From NCBI RefSeq assembly GCF_000204055.1, contig NW_006768829.1:331403-395402 (forward strand): 64,000 nt of DNA, written 5' to 3'. The notes beneath the pieces are model-generated. The model saw only the letters and a program-made list of their open reading frames with translations, was not told the origin of the DNA and searched no databases. Shown here piece after piece: positions 22,613 through 34,700 of this stretch (position 1 is the first letter of the stretch; each line of letters opens with the position of its first letter). Both the position numbers and the translations under genes were made by a program. Origin of the DNA: Melampsora larici-populina 98AG31. Lineage: Eukaryota; Basidiomycota; Pucciniomycetes; Pucciniales; Melampsoraceae.

Positions 22613-24348
22613 TTCACCTACAAACAACTTCTAACAAAGCTTTCCTGCTGGAGAGGTCTTTGAAAAAGAATCCTATGTGGATTGAGTCCAGTAGAGCCCA
22701 TATGATGACTGCGGCGCCCGCCGCCCAATTTGGCTAGTTAAATTCTATTATTCAACTGCTTACTTGATTCAATATAGAAATCAGCCTCTTTTACTGTTTT
22801 CAATTTTTTAACAAATGCTCTGTTTTCCATCTCTGTTTTGGCATCTTTGTCTTTGCCTCCATTTACATGCAGCACAACCTAAATCTCAAGTCTTGCACTG
22901 CTGTACATCTCCTGATTTTTCTGATCTTCCCCAATCATTGAGGTCAAAACTCACTACATCTGGACTTCAGGAAGCCTTGGATTTCTGTCACACATGGCAA
23001 GCTGCTGCAATTTGTACTGGTTTAAGTTTATTACTTTTGATGGATTGTATTCATTGGGACATGAGAGCAAATCATGTTTCATTAAATTTGAGCAGGTGCG
23101 GATAAGTCGTGGGACCAAAAAACTGTGGTGAGCATGCCTGCATGTTCTCTAGTTGTGAAAAATCTGTGACACCAAATTTGATCTTGAAAGCTAAATTATT
23201 CCCAAACAGTAAAATCAAGTCTTTTGTAATGAATATAATTATCAAAGATTTGCAGAGCCAAGTCCTGTTGCCCGTTTTCTGGTCTGGGTATATGTACTAA
23301 TTCCCATTTGTTGTAAATTTCTTCAATTTTGTTTTGTTTGTGAATCCATTGATTCAACACTGTTTTATAAAAAGGTCCATGTTTGGGTTTCCTTCCTGAT
23401 ATTTTCCCAATTACTTTATTTTCCAAGAAAGTCTATTTTCCATCTCAATTGGAGTCTTGAACAATGCTATCATTGTTCCTGGGTGCATTTACCACACCAA
23501 ATCTCCTCATGTTCTGTGGCTTTTGTCAAGTCTCTTTGAAACTTGATGGCTTTGGACAATACTGAAATTGATCATGGGTGCATTCAGTTGAACTAAGGTT
23601 CTTTTGTTCACCCAATTATGCTCTATGTTTTTTGTGTTTTTCTTTATTTTGATCAAAAGTTCAACCCAATCACGTTTTAGCCCTTTGGTTTTGTTTTTTT
23701 CTGTCTAAAAACAGTGTCCTTTTTGTCTTGATGTTCTTTGTTAATTTTGCAGTGCTTTCAATGATGCTTTTACATAACTTTGCTTGTAGGGTAGGTGCTT
23801 TTCAAGCCACTGTTGCCTCAATGTTTACCTTGCCTATGCTTATTTTTGGCCAACAAAAGGCCATCTTGTTTGTCAGCATTTTTGTTATCATCTGGTCAAC
23901 ACAGCTTGTCTACAATCCATTGATTGGCCATGTTTTATTTATCATCTTTCAGCATGCCAACCATCCTCAACTCCATGTTATTATTTTTACTATCTCATCA
24001 ACAACTCTGTTATTGCCTTTTTTGCCTTCAACCTTCAGAGATAGAGCAAAATTCTGTTGTACAAATCTTTGCACATGCTTTATGGCTAGATTGAAATTGT
24101 CCCAAACTATTTCTGCCTGGGGAATTTGAAGCAGGCACAAACTTGAAATTTGGCAATATGTGAATCTCTTTCAACTGTTAATAATTATTGCCATACTTAA
24201 CTAATGGGAACAGGTGTAGACATTTCAATCTTTTTGGCCTTCAGCAATATTTTTGTAAGAAAACACGCCTGGTGCGCCAAAGGGCGCCTAGGTACAAAAA
24301 AACCAAAACAAAACGTGCCTACAAAAATATGAGTGCGCCCACAACCTG
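22613..24348. other. Gene-poor stretch left of the LTR retrotransposon
   Basis: Short open frames on both strands (for example near 23196-23426 on the minus strand and 23728-24129 on the plus strand) show no recognisable domain and could be remains of old elements. The 24344-24348 pentamer ACCTG is the target duplication of the retrotransposon that follows. Confidence 0.45.
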
Positions 24349-24644
24349 TGTGAGGGTTGGGTATTCAAAAGAATACTCAGGGCTCACTAAAATGGCAAGG
24401 TGGGTTGGTAATTTTAGATAATCAAGGTTATATTTCAAAATATAATGTATTACAATAAAATTATAAGCTAAAAGAGAGGAAAAGGGAAGAGGGGAACTGG
24501 TCTGTTTGGGTAAATCCAGACAGACTACAGTTAAATGACTCCTTAAAAGGAGGTTCAGAGGGGTTTAATTATAATATGATTGTTAGAAGCTGGATCCAAG
24601 GCTTCCCTTCAATCTTCAAGGTAACTGATTGAAGAGTGATATGG

Positions 24645-24840
24645 AGGTCACTAACCTGGTTGTAATAAAGTCACCAACTTGTAGTTATTCAAGAGGTCAC
24701 TAACCTGGAGTTGATGTAGGTCACTAACCTGTAGTTGTTCTGAAGGTACACTAACCTATGAGTTGATGTAGGTCACTAACCTGTAGTTGTTCTGAAGGTG
24801 ACTAACCTGATGGTTTATTGGAAGGTCACTAACCTGAGAA
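24645..24840. promoter_or_regulatory. AGGTCACTAACCTG repeat array in the LTR
   Basis: Seven to eight copies of AGGTCACTAACCTG or close variants, separated by about 10-20 bp (TTGATGT, TAGTTGTTCTGA). The same array lies in the other LTR at about 37793-37985 and in weaker form in the copy 2 LTR (59845-59960). Repeated motifs in an LTR may act as an enhancer, a protein-binding array or an RNA element; which is not known. Confidence 0.65.
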
Positions 24841-24931
24841 AGAGTTCTACTTGGGGGAAGTAGAGGATCCAAGAAAAAAGGATGAAGTATGAAATTACTT
24901 TATCTTCTAGTCAGGAACTTCTTTAAAGAAA

Positions 24932-26122
24932 GGCCATTGCTATTTGCAGCCCACAAGAAAACCATGTAGGCGCTGCCAAAACAGCGCCTACATGGGTGTT
25001 TCCCACAAAAAAGTGCCTACATTTATGATGTAGGCGCTGAAAACCATCTAAAATGACGCCTACATGATAAACAACCCATGTAGGCGTCATTTGGTTACGC
25101 CTACATTCAAAATTTCAGAATGTAGGCGTAATTTTCAAGCACCTACATATCTAATTTGAAATGTAGGCGCTATTTTTGAGCGCCTACATTCAATTTTCAG
25201 CTCAAATAAGCGCCCACATGCAGTCTTGCATATGTAAGCGCTCCAAATCCAACACCTACAACTCCAGACTGGTCTGACGGCTAATGAAGAAGAAGTTTCA
25301 AGTTAAAATGAGAGTATTGGAAGACGGAAAGAGCAGTTCGGAGTTGAAATGAGTGTATCAGAAGATGGAAAAAGCAGCTTGGAGTTGAAATGAGTGTTTT
25401 GGAAGACAGAAAAAGCAGTTAAGCGTATTGGAAGATGAATATGCTCTTTTCAACTCTGAAGTGAGCGTATCAGAAGACGTAAATAGCAGTTCAGAGTTGA
25501 AATAATTTACTTCTTTTTCCGCTTCTGATACACTCATTTTGACTCCAAACTGATTTCAGAGTTGAAATAATTTACTACTTTTTCCGTCTTCTGATACACC
25601 CATTTTGACTCCGGAGTGACTTTTCCGTCTTCTGATACACTGATTTTGACTCCAAACTGCTTTATCCATCTTCCGATACACTCATTTTGAGTCCAAGCTG
25701 CTTTTTCCGTCTTCCAATACTTTCATTTTGACTTGAAAATTGTTCTCCATTACCCTTCAGACCAGTCTGGAGTTGTAGTTGCCGGATTTGTAGCCCCTAC
25801 ATATGCAGGACTGCATGTAGGCGCTTATTTGAGCGCAAAAATTGAATGTATGCGCTCATTTTTAAAAATGTAGGCATAAATTTTGAGCGCCTACATTGGA
25901 TTTCCCATGTAGGCGCTCGAAAATAGCGCCTACATTCCATTTTTTGAATGTAGGCGTAACCAAATGACGCCTACATGTTAAAAAACCCATGTAGGCGTCA
26001 TTTTGGATGGTTTCCAGCGCCTACATCATAAATGTAGGCGCTTCTTCGTGGGAAACACCCATGTAGGCGTAATTTGGCCAGCGCCTACATGGTTTTCTTG
26101 TGGGCTGCAAATAGCAACGGCC
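24932..26122. mobile_element. 1.19-kb fold-back MITE with TGTAGGCG motif arrays
   Basis: The ends are GGCCATTGCTATTTGCAGCC and, on the other strand, GGCCGTTGCTATTTGCAGCC. An 8-bp direct repeat TAAAGAAA flanks it (24924-24931 and 26123-26130), and the empty site is present in the other LTR. The whole element is a long imperfect palindrome. Its outer ~330 bp on each side hold some 10-15 copies of GCGCCTACAT/ATGTAGGCGC in both orientations. The centre (25280-25750) holds tandem ~50-bp units around CTTCTGATACACTCATTTTG in opposite orientations. No coding capacity. The 8-bp duplication fits a hAT-like or KDZ-like source. Confidence 0.85.
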
Positions 26123-26426
26123 TAAAGAAATGAAGTGAATCACTAGTCTTATATATTATAAGACTCTTGATTATATACTTCAATTGAACTTTAAAGGGTT
26201 CTTTAAAAGAGTTGTGTAATAAAATGCTTGGGGGAAAGTTCTTGAAGGCTGAGAGAGGAGGGGTTTATATACTCTCCTCTCCAAACCTAATTGTAGTGAT
26301 ATTTGATTGTATCATTACTGTGGTTTAGGGTTTAATGATTATTATTAATTATTATTATTATTAGTATTACATAGTTACATATACGTGTTATGTAATTTAT
26401 GTAGTATAAGCATTTTAACTCTTGAC

Positions 26427-27394
26427 TGTGAAGATCTGAACTGAAAGCTCTTATTAGCTAAAAGTGGCGTTGCCGCAATGAAGGTTTAACCTGGGGTAAT
26501 CAGGCAGTCCTGAGTAAGGCAACAAGCCACTAAAAAGCTACTACGAGCTGCTCAGAGAAAGTGAGACAAACCTGGGGTAATCAGGCAGTCGTGAGTAAGG
26601 CAACAAGCCACTAAAAAGCTACTACGAGCTGCTCAGAGAAAGTGAGACAAACCTGTGCAATGCAACAGGCAAAACAGAGTACGGTCAAATAAAGTATAAT
26701 GAGTAAAACTCGTGAATAGATTCTTTTCGATCATTAAGCTATGCATACCTGGGGTAATCAGGCAGTCGTGAGTAAGGCAACAAGCCACTAAAAAGCTACT
26801 ACGAGCTGCTCAGAGAAAGTGAGACAAACCTATCGCAACACACACAATTAGTAATGAAAAAGATAAAAGAGAAGTAAGAAAAAATAAAAACAAATCTGTG
26901 CAATGCAACAGGCAAAACACAGTACGGTCAAATAAAGTATAATGAGTAAAACTTGTGAATCTAAAGGATATGTAATGACTTTAGTTAGAAATAGAGGTAG
27001 TTGATAGATATGAGTAAAAGCACTTACAGATTCTTTTCGATGGGGAAAAGAATCTGAGTGACGAACATAGGCTACTATATAAGAGGAGCAAGACACGTAA
27101 TATTCAAATTGGACAACTAACAGAAAAGAAAAGAAATTCTCAAGTCACAAATGACTTATTCCCGAAACACACTAAATGAAAACCAATCTGTCTTAACACT
27201 CTCTTTCTCATAACCTTCCACTCCTATAACCGTACACTTCTTCTTTTAATTTGATTTAATTTGATTTTCGTTTTAATATAAAATTTTGATTTGATTCATA
27301 CTTTTCTTCTTCTTGATTTGTAATACCAAAACCGGAAGTCCTTGACCAACAAGACTTGTCAAGAAAAAGTCGAGAGCAGTTAAATATCATAACA
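26427..27394. mobile_element. Solo LTR (968 bp) of another LTR retrotransposon
   Basis: Begins TGTGAAGATCTG and ends CATAACA (TG...CA), flanked by the 5-bp direct repeat TTGAC (26422-26426 and 27395-27399). The other LTR of copy 1 shows the empty site. No internal domain is present, so the inserted element has been reduced to one LTR by recombination. It contains three ~83-bp copies of a unit starting CCTGGGGTAATCAGGCAG (26490-26656 and 26747-26830) and two copies of a unit starting GTGCAATGCAACAGGCAAAA. Confidence 0.85.
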
Positions 27395-27626
27395 TTGACA
27401 CTGAGTTATGAGGTGTAATTGGTGTTTCATTACATGTTACATATGTTTTTAAATGTATATGTATATGTAATTGGTGTTTGTATATGTTTTATTACATGTT
27501 ACATGTGTTTTATAAGTTGTATGTACATGTAATTAGGTTTATAAGTGAAAGTTCTATATTATAAGTTAGTTTTGGGTACATGTATATGTACCCAGGGCTG
27601 ACATTCCCCACCCTCAAAGGAGGTCA

Positions 27627-30600
27627 TTACTTCTTTTCAGAAGGTTTATGAGCTCTTTTTTGTGCTCTGAAGTCTCTCAACGTTGTTTTGCCATTGGGTA
27701 CTTTATCAGCTGGAAGCCACTCATCTTCATCTGCACTTCTGTTTTTGTATCTTACAAGATAAAGTGTTGAAGATTTACCATTGATTTGTATTTCCCTTTG
27801 CTTTATGATATGTGAGAAAATCTTTTCTCCGTCAGTTTCAAACCTGATAGGGGTTTTCTTGGGTATTTCCCTGTCAGGGAATTTGCTCTTATCTGAAGCA
27901 TGAAATTTTTTTATTAGTTAAATTGGGAATACTGGGTGTTTTCTCCCAAATTCCTCTGTCAATGCTACTTCTACCGCATTGCTTCCATGGAATTTGAGTA
28001 TCACAAAAGGTCCAACAAATTGGTCTTGAAGTTTCTTAGGTCCTTGAAGATTAGTAAAGTTTGTGGTGGAGAGTAGAACTTGGTCTCCTACTACAAACTT
28101 AGGTTCTTTATGTGTTTTATTCCATCTTTCTTGATTGTAAGTCACGGAATCTTCAATACATTGCGCTGCTCTAGCTCTTGCTTTACCAAGCATATCAAAG
28201 AAACTCAAGGAAGTTGGATGAAATTCAACATTTTTATTTTTTATTTGGTCTTTTGGTAATCTAGGACAATAGCCTCTTTCTACTTCAAAAGGTTTCTTCC
28301 CTGTCGTGCTATGTATACTGCTATTATATGCTAATTCTAAAGCTGGTAGCAATGTATGCCAGTCATGTGTGTGTCCGTCTTTGTCTGTGTAACAGAGTCC
28401 TTCTGTGCAATACCTCCTAATAATCTCAGTTAAGGTACTAATATTTTTTTCACTGAGACCATCAGTCTGTGGATGGTACGCAGTGGAAAGGGCTAATGTT
28501 GTTCCAATAAGTGCATGCAGACTTTTCCAGAATTCAGAAGTAAACTTTGGATCTCTGTCACTGATGATTATTCGTGGTAATCCTACGTCACTGATTATTC
28601 TTTCCCAGAATAGTAATGCAATATCCATTGCTGTTGCTTCTTTGTAGCATGGTAAAAACCTTGTTCTCTTTGAAAATCTGTCCACAATGACTAGTACACA
28701 ATTGTAATTGTTAATCAATGATGGTGGAAGACCAGTAACAAAGTCCATGTTAATAACTTCCCATGCATATGCTGGTTCTTCTATTCTTTGAAGTAGACCA
28801 AATCTTTTTCCTGTGGCTTTATTTGCTTTCTGGCATCTTTCGCAAGTCTTCACATATTCTTCAACGTCTTGTCTCCAATTTGGCCACCAAGCTGTGCTCT
28901 TGATTCTGTCTACTGTCCGGTCTTCTGAGAGATGTCCTGACATAAACTCATCATGGCATACATGCAATGTTTGTTGAATGTGTTCTGCATTTATTATTAC
29001 TAAATTTGCAGTATGTTTCTCTCTGAAATATAGTAGGTCAGATTCAAGTGAAATTTTTCCTTGAGCTAGTCCATCCTTCCAAGGTTGCTCAAGTGTGCTT
29101 GTCAGGCTCAAATCAGTATGCTGCGCAGACAATATTCTGGTCAGTTTAGCTGTGTTACTATTCTTCTGGTAGCTAGCTTTTACTTCATCAAAAAATTCTT
29201 CAGACAATTCACACAAGCTGATTCCCATTACGGGAATGTCTCTTTCCATTTCCTCAGGTTCCCATGCTGGGTTGCTAGAATCATTTGGCAATGCCATTCT
29301 ACTTAGTCCATCGGCGTTATTGTGGAATTTTCCTGGTCTATGAGTAATTTTCATGAATGGTTTATACTCTTGTATTGCCATCATCCATCTCAACATGTGT
29401 CTACTTGGAGATTTGAGATTTGTCAGAGACCTTACTCCAGTGCAATCTGTTATTACTTCAAAGTAGCTGCCGTCAAGGTAGTAGTGTAGCTTTTCTAATG
29501 CCCAAACTAGTGCTAAAGCTTCTAGCTGGGGAGAAGAATATCTACTTTCAGTATCTGTCATTTTTCTAGATATAAAAACAATTGGGCCTTCCTTTGGTTT
29601 TCCGTCAATTATTTGTGTTTGATGGAGTGCTGCCCCTAAACCTTCAATTGATGCATCAACGTAAAGTTTAAAAGGTTTCTCAAAATCAGGATGAAACAAG
29701 ATTGGTGCAGTTGTAAGTATTTGTTTTATCTTATTTACTGCATCAATTCTTTCTTTGGTCATTTCAAATACTACGCCTTTAGCGTAAAGTTTGTAGAGGC
29801 TACGAGTAATGATTCCAAAGTTTGGAATGTGAGCTCTGTAGTAGCTTGTAAATCCTAAGAATGAACTTAGTTCTTGTTTATCTTTTGGACAAGGTTTTTG
29901 TAGGACTGCTGCTACAGAGTTTTGGTCTACTGCTACCCATAGTCCTGATACACGATGACCTAGGGCTTTACATTCTTCAAAACCAAAATGGCATTTCTTT
30001 AAAGATATAGTCATACCCATGTCTTTAGCTCTGAGCAATACTTTCTCCATTGCTTCTAGGTGCTCTTCCCATGTAGTATGAAAAACTATGATGTCATCAA
30101 TTATGGGATACAAAGTTGAATCTGGGAACGGTCCCGGATTTTTTCCCAAATTTCCATATACCGTTTTTAGCGGTAGTTTGGATATTGGGGAAAAATCCGG
30201 ATTTTTTTAACTTTGAATCCCCGGTCGCTCCATCGGCCATTACACCTCTTTTTTCCCAAATTTCAACTCGATTTGGAAATTTGGAAATTTGGGAAAAAAT
30301 CCGGGACCGTTCCCGGATTCAACTTTGTATCCCATAAATATAGACTTTGAGCCATCCTTCTCTCAATTCTTTTGAAAATTCCGTATCCATCATCCTTTGA
30401 AAGAAAGCTGGAGCATTTTTTATTCCAAAAGGCATCCTGATATATTCAAAGATTCCTAAATGGCAAATGATTCTGAGGTATTTCCTGCTACATATTTCTA
30501 CAATGTTCTGATGGAACCCCTTCATTATATCCATCAGAGTGATATGTTTTGCATTGAATAGGTTAGTCAAGGATTGATCTATTCTTGGCAAAGGATATCT

Positions 30601-31707
30601 GTCAGGCTTGGTGTATTGATTGAGAGCACGAAAATCCCCACAGAGTCTGGATTTATCATTATGCCATGCTATCAGAACAGGTGATGTTATATCAACTTCT
30701 TCATCACTACCTACTTTCCGTATTACGCCCATACTAAGTAGTTCTTCAATATGTTTCTCTATTTCTTTCCTACTTCTTGGGCTAGCTGGATACGCACCTT
30801 TCCTTAAAATAGGAGGGTAAGGTTTATCTATTGTGAGTTCTATTTTCACTGGATGGTTTTTAATAACTCCTAGTGGTTGCTTTCCTAAACCAAACTGATC
30901 TTTGTATTTAATTACCATCTGAATTATATCTTCTTTTTGACTGTGAGTTAGATTGGGTCCAAACTCAGCTTCCAATATTTTTTCTCTAAGTTGTTTTATA
31001 TTTTCATTTGTCAGAGATTCCATTGTAATCTCGGGTTTAATTGATAAAATTTCTTTATGCTGCATTAAAGCAAACTTAATGCTTTTGTTATTATTTCCAA
31101 TAGTAAAATACCGCTCTTTACTATGAAATATATCAAACCCATATTGGCTCAAGTTTTCTGCTCCCAATATGAAGTACTTGTTGTTTGCATTCTCCATTAC
31201 TACAAATTCAGCATTTATTCTAATTGGTTGTTTAACATGTGGGAATATCACAGGTAAGCTGATTACGCCTAAAGCATGCAGTTTACTACCAACTCCGGAG
31301 AATTTCACGTGACTACTGGGCATGATTTTTTCTTGCCAGTCTGGTATTATTTCAGACAAAAAATGTTTTCCTACAATTGAGCATGATGCTCCACTGTCTA
31401 GTAGCATTGGTACTTTACAATTATTTACTAATGCTCGAGCCATTGCATGGTGGCCTAGTGTATGTGCCATTCCGTCTGCTGGTTTGGATTTCAATAATCT
31501 TGCATCAATTGTATTCCCCATCTGCATGTCATCTTGCCATGAATGAGGTACATCCGCTTCAGCTTGTAATATATTGATGTCTTTCTCATTATCCTCATGA
31601 GTATCAATCATGCAGACATTCTGTTGTTGTTGATTCTGATGATTTCCTTCTTCACTTTCTGAACTTGAGTCTCCTGAAAGTTCCTCCGTGAAAGTCAAAC
31701 TCGTCAT
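27627..31707 (-). pseudogene. pol: Pol polyprotein of copy 1, inactivated
   Basis: Protease, reverse transcriptase, RNase H, integrase and chromodomain in the order of Ty3/gypsy. ATG at 31707, overlapping the gag end (31652) in the +1 frame, so translation would need a +1 frameshift or another route. The retropepsin motif LLDSGASCSIVG is near residue 100. RT is cut at its catalytic YIDD box by a 235-bp MITE (30102-30336). Downstream, the RNase H (LYVDASIEGLGAALH), the integrase HHCC zinc domain and the DDE core (INMDFVTGLP, IIISDRDPKF) are intact. At 27918-27920 a TAA replaces the TCA codon found in copy 2. The last ~97 codons, including the chromodomain, remain after it and are open to 27627. 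So there are two independent lesions. Confidence 0.9.
30102..30336. mobile_element. 235-bp MITE inserted in the RT YIDD codons
   Basis: Terminal inverted repeats of about 50 bp start TATGGGATACAAAGTTGAAT and include the palindrome GGGAACGGTCCCGG. The trinucleotide AAT is duplicated (30099-30101 and 30337-30339). The uninterrupted sequence is visible in copy 2 near 63036. No coding content. A 3-bp duplication would suit PIF/Harbinger-like or CACTA-like machinery; the family is not assigned. Confidence 0.85.
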
Positions 31708-34700
31708 TCATATTATCACTTTCTTCAGTGTCTTCTTCAATCACATTTATTTTCTTATCTTTACATCCTCTCCATTGATGTTTTGGATCTTTACTTCCGC
31801 AGTTTGGGCATGCTCTGGAAGGTTTCCTTTCTGATGTACTTGGTTGGACTCTTGTACTGGAGGTACCTTGTAATTTATCATCTTTAAAGGTGGCTCTATT
31901 GCCAATAAAAGGTCTCCTTGGTCTATTCAAATATCTTTTCTTAGTGATAATGGTTGTATTTTCAAAAATATCTTTGAACACCATCAGAAACATGTCCCAT
32001 TCGTATGGTGTGGAGAGTTGGCTTTTAATTGCATTCCTGGCATCGCCATCAACTTTATTCAGGATCTTATTCACTATTCGGTCTTCCGAAGAGTCTGGAT
32101 CAAAAGCTGAGATTCTCTTTTTTTGTTTCAAAGACCAAGCTGTGGGATCTGTGTGTATATTGGCATCAAATTTGTCTTTCATAAATAATTCTTCCATATT
32201 ATTTTTCCAAACATTGTTCCCAAACCTTTTGTGAATTTCTTCTTTCCACTCATCCCATGTCATTGATCCTTTAGTTTTGCGTTTGTCCATGTACCATTGT
32301 CCTGCCGTGCCGGTAAAAGCTCTTGCTAAATGGCTTACTACTACAAGAGGGTCCATTTTCAGAGTTATAATTAGATCATCACACCAGTCAATGTAATCAT
32401 TATGATTATATTCACCGTCTCCGCTAAATTTTTTCCAATCTCTTCCTGTTGGCCAGAGTTTAGTCAAAGCTTTAGTCAAATTGTCTTCCCTGGCAGGTTC
32501 TGTTATACCTGTTCTAGCAGTATCTTCTCTTACAAATGATCTTTCACACGGCGGAAGTGTATCTTCTCTCCCAATTGTTCTTTCACGAATTGTTGGGCTC
32601 TGAAAATCTCTATTAGTTGGTATAGGTTCTACGTAGTTCACAGTTCTTTCTCGTGGTTCTGCCGTGCTTTGCCTAAACCTAGCTTCTCCTCTAAGTGACG
32701 GATCAACTCGTGGATTTTCTTCAAAGGGTATAATTGAGTGTCTATAGCTCATACTTGGATGTGGTTGGTTCATTGGCATAGGACTGTTATTGTTGGTATT
32801 CCTTACATCAGGTTTAAGTTCCTGGATGATTGACAATCTTGCTGCATTGGCGTTGTCGTCCATTTGTGTCAGTTGATGTTGTATTTCAACATTTTTCTCT
32901 AATATGTTTTGATTTAATATTACTTGCTGTCTCAACATTTGGTCTGTAAAAGATTTCATCTGTATTTCTTGTTGTTTTAATAATTCTTTTGTTAATTTTT
33001 CGTGGTTATCTTTCATGTTTTCTTGTAATGCATGATAGGATTTCATCATGCTACTCTCAAATTGTTGTTGTTGCTCATTTAAGTTTTCACGATTTTTTTT
33101 TATATTTGTATCTTCTTTGATTTCGTCAATTGTTGAACTTACGTGACTTTTGTGTTTTCCAAACTTTGTAAGCAATTCTTCAATTTTATTATACGGGTCT
33201 TTAATTGGTAATCTTAATTGTTTATCTAACTTAATATCCAATTGTTTAATTGTATTTCTTATTTCACTTAAATCACTCACTATTGTATCACTTGTTTCCA
33301 TGATCTGTTGTTTTTCTTTATTCCTTTGTTGACTTATTTTATTAATTGTGTCTTGGAAATTTTTATCATATCCGCTAAATTTTAAAAGATTCTTTTTCTC
33401 ATTATCAGAGATTCTCGTAGCAATCTGGCTGGCTAAGTTTGTGATCTGTTTGATCATATTCTGTTGGGAAGCTGATAGTGTTGCTTCCTCAAATGCGGTG
33501 TTTAGTTTCTCTCTAATCTGCAATACTAAAGCTTGAGTCTTATTCAAACTATACATTGGAGTAACTTCTGAGTTATGTATCTCAGTTACTCCTTGCTTAA
33601 CGCCTTGACTTGTATTAGAAGTGGATGCACTAGCTTCTTTAATTTCAGAAATAGGTATGTGTTCCTTCTCTTTTCCTTTACCTTTATCTTTTATCTCATC
33701 TTGAGAGTCTTTTTTAATTTCAAGAATTATTTGCTTAATTTCTTGGATTTCAGAAAATTTTTCTTTCAATTCTGCAAATTTTACTTTAACATCTTCATAG
33801 GCTGTCTGATGTTGTTCTTGGTTTTTGAACTCATAAGTTAGTGTTTTAATTTCAACAAGTTCTTCTTTCAATTCTAAGACATTTTTCATAATATCATCAT
33901 AAGATGTCTTTTGTAGTTGGCAACTCAGTTTGAACTCTTGAAGTCTCACTTGCTCACTTTGCTCACATTGATTTCTTAGTAAACTCAAAGTTGGTTTTAT
34001 ATTTTCAACTTTCTCATAAATTGCATAACTTTTTCGTGTAATAAGTTCATCTAAATCTAATTGAGAGTTGGAAGCAGACACAACTGAAGAAGAAATTTGG
34101 GAATTTAAATTTGAAACTAAATATGATTGGTTGAACAACCTTTGAGAGTTTCATTGGCTTAACTGATCCTCCTCTGATTTGCATGATTTGAGAGAAGGTG
34201 ATGAAAGATTGGGGGAATTATCTAAAGGTGGACCAGTGAAAGGAGTTTCAGCATATAGGACTGAAGGATGGGAATGGAATGAAGATGTAGGGGGTGGGAG
34301 AATACTTACTGATCTTTCTCCTTCCCCTTTCCTTTCTTGTCTGAATCTTTCTTCTCTTCTTGTTTCATCTTCTTGACCATCAACATCATGTCCAGAAGGC
34401 AAGAAGAGGTCTCTGCCAGTTCCTCGATCTCTTCCTCTCGAGCTCGTTTGCGACGCTGACTCGAGGGGCCTGCTTCCGGTCTTGGTTGATCAAATTCTTC
34501 CATCGTCTGGGGGTTGATTCGATACGGATTGTAACCCGCGATCTGTTCGACCTTCGAACGGTAACGTCTGCCCCCAAGGAAGTCTTCCAACTCCTTGTGG
34601 GCCTCCTTGGCCATCCCCAATACTTGCCTGAAGTTCGAGTTGTTGCCTGCAACTCTTGCTTCGTCCAAGTCGCGCTTAAGATTGCTGATCGCTTGGCGAA

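Larger units (their letters stand above)
24349..27603 (-). repeat. 3' LTR of copy 1, interrupted by two insertions
   Basis: Matches 37497-38579 over its full length once the MITE (24932-26122) and the solo LTR (26427-27394), each with one target-duplication copy, are taken out. Without them its length is exactly 1083 bp. The element-internal border is preceded on the minus strand by a purine-rich tract (GAGGGTGGGGAA), the likely second-strand primer. Confidence 0.88.

Noticed and set aside
23196..24129. Possible remnants of a retroelement on the minus strand
   Set aside because: Some fragments look protein-like but no diagnostic RT, integrase or gag motif could be identified.
24960..26100. 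CRISPR-like look of the regularly repeated TGTAGGCG motif
   Set aside because: The genome is eukaryotic, the motif occurs in both orientations inside a palindromic MITE with a TSD, and there are no uniform spacers.
26848..27096. Minus-strand 82-codon hydrophobic frame
   Set aside because: Lies wholly within the solo LTR and has no homologue-like features.
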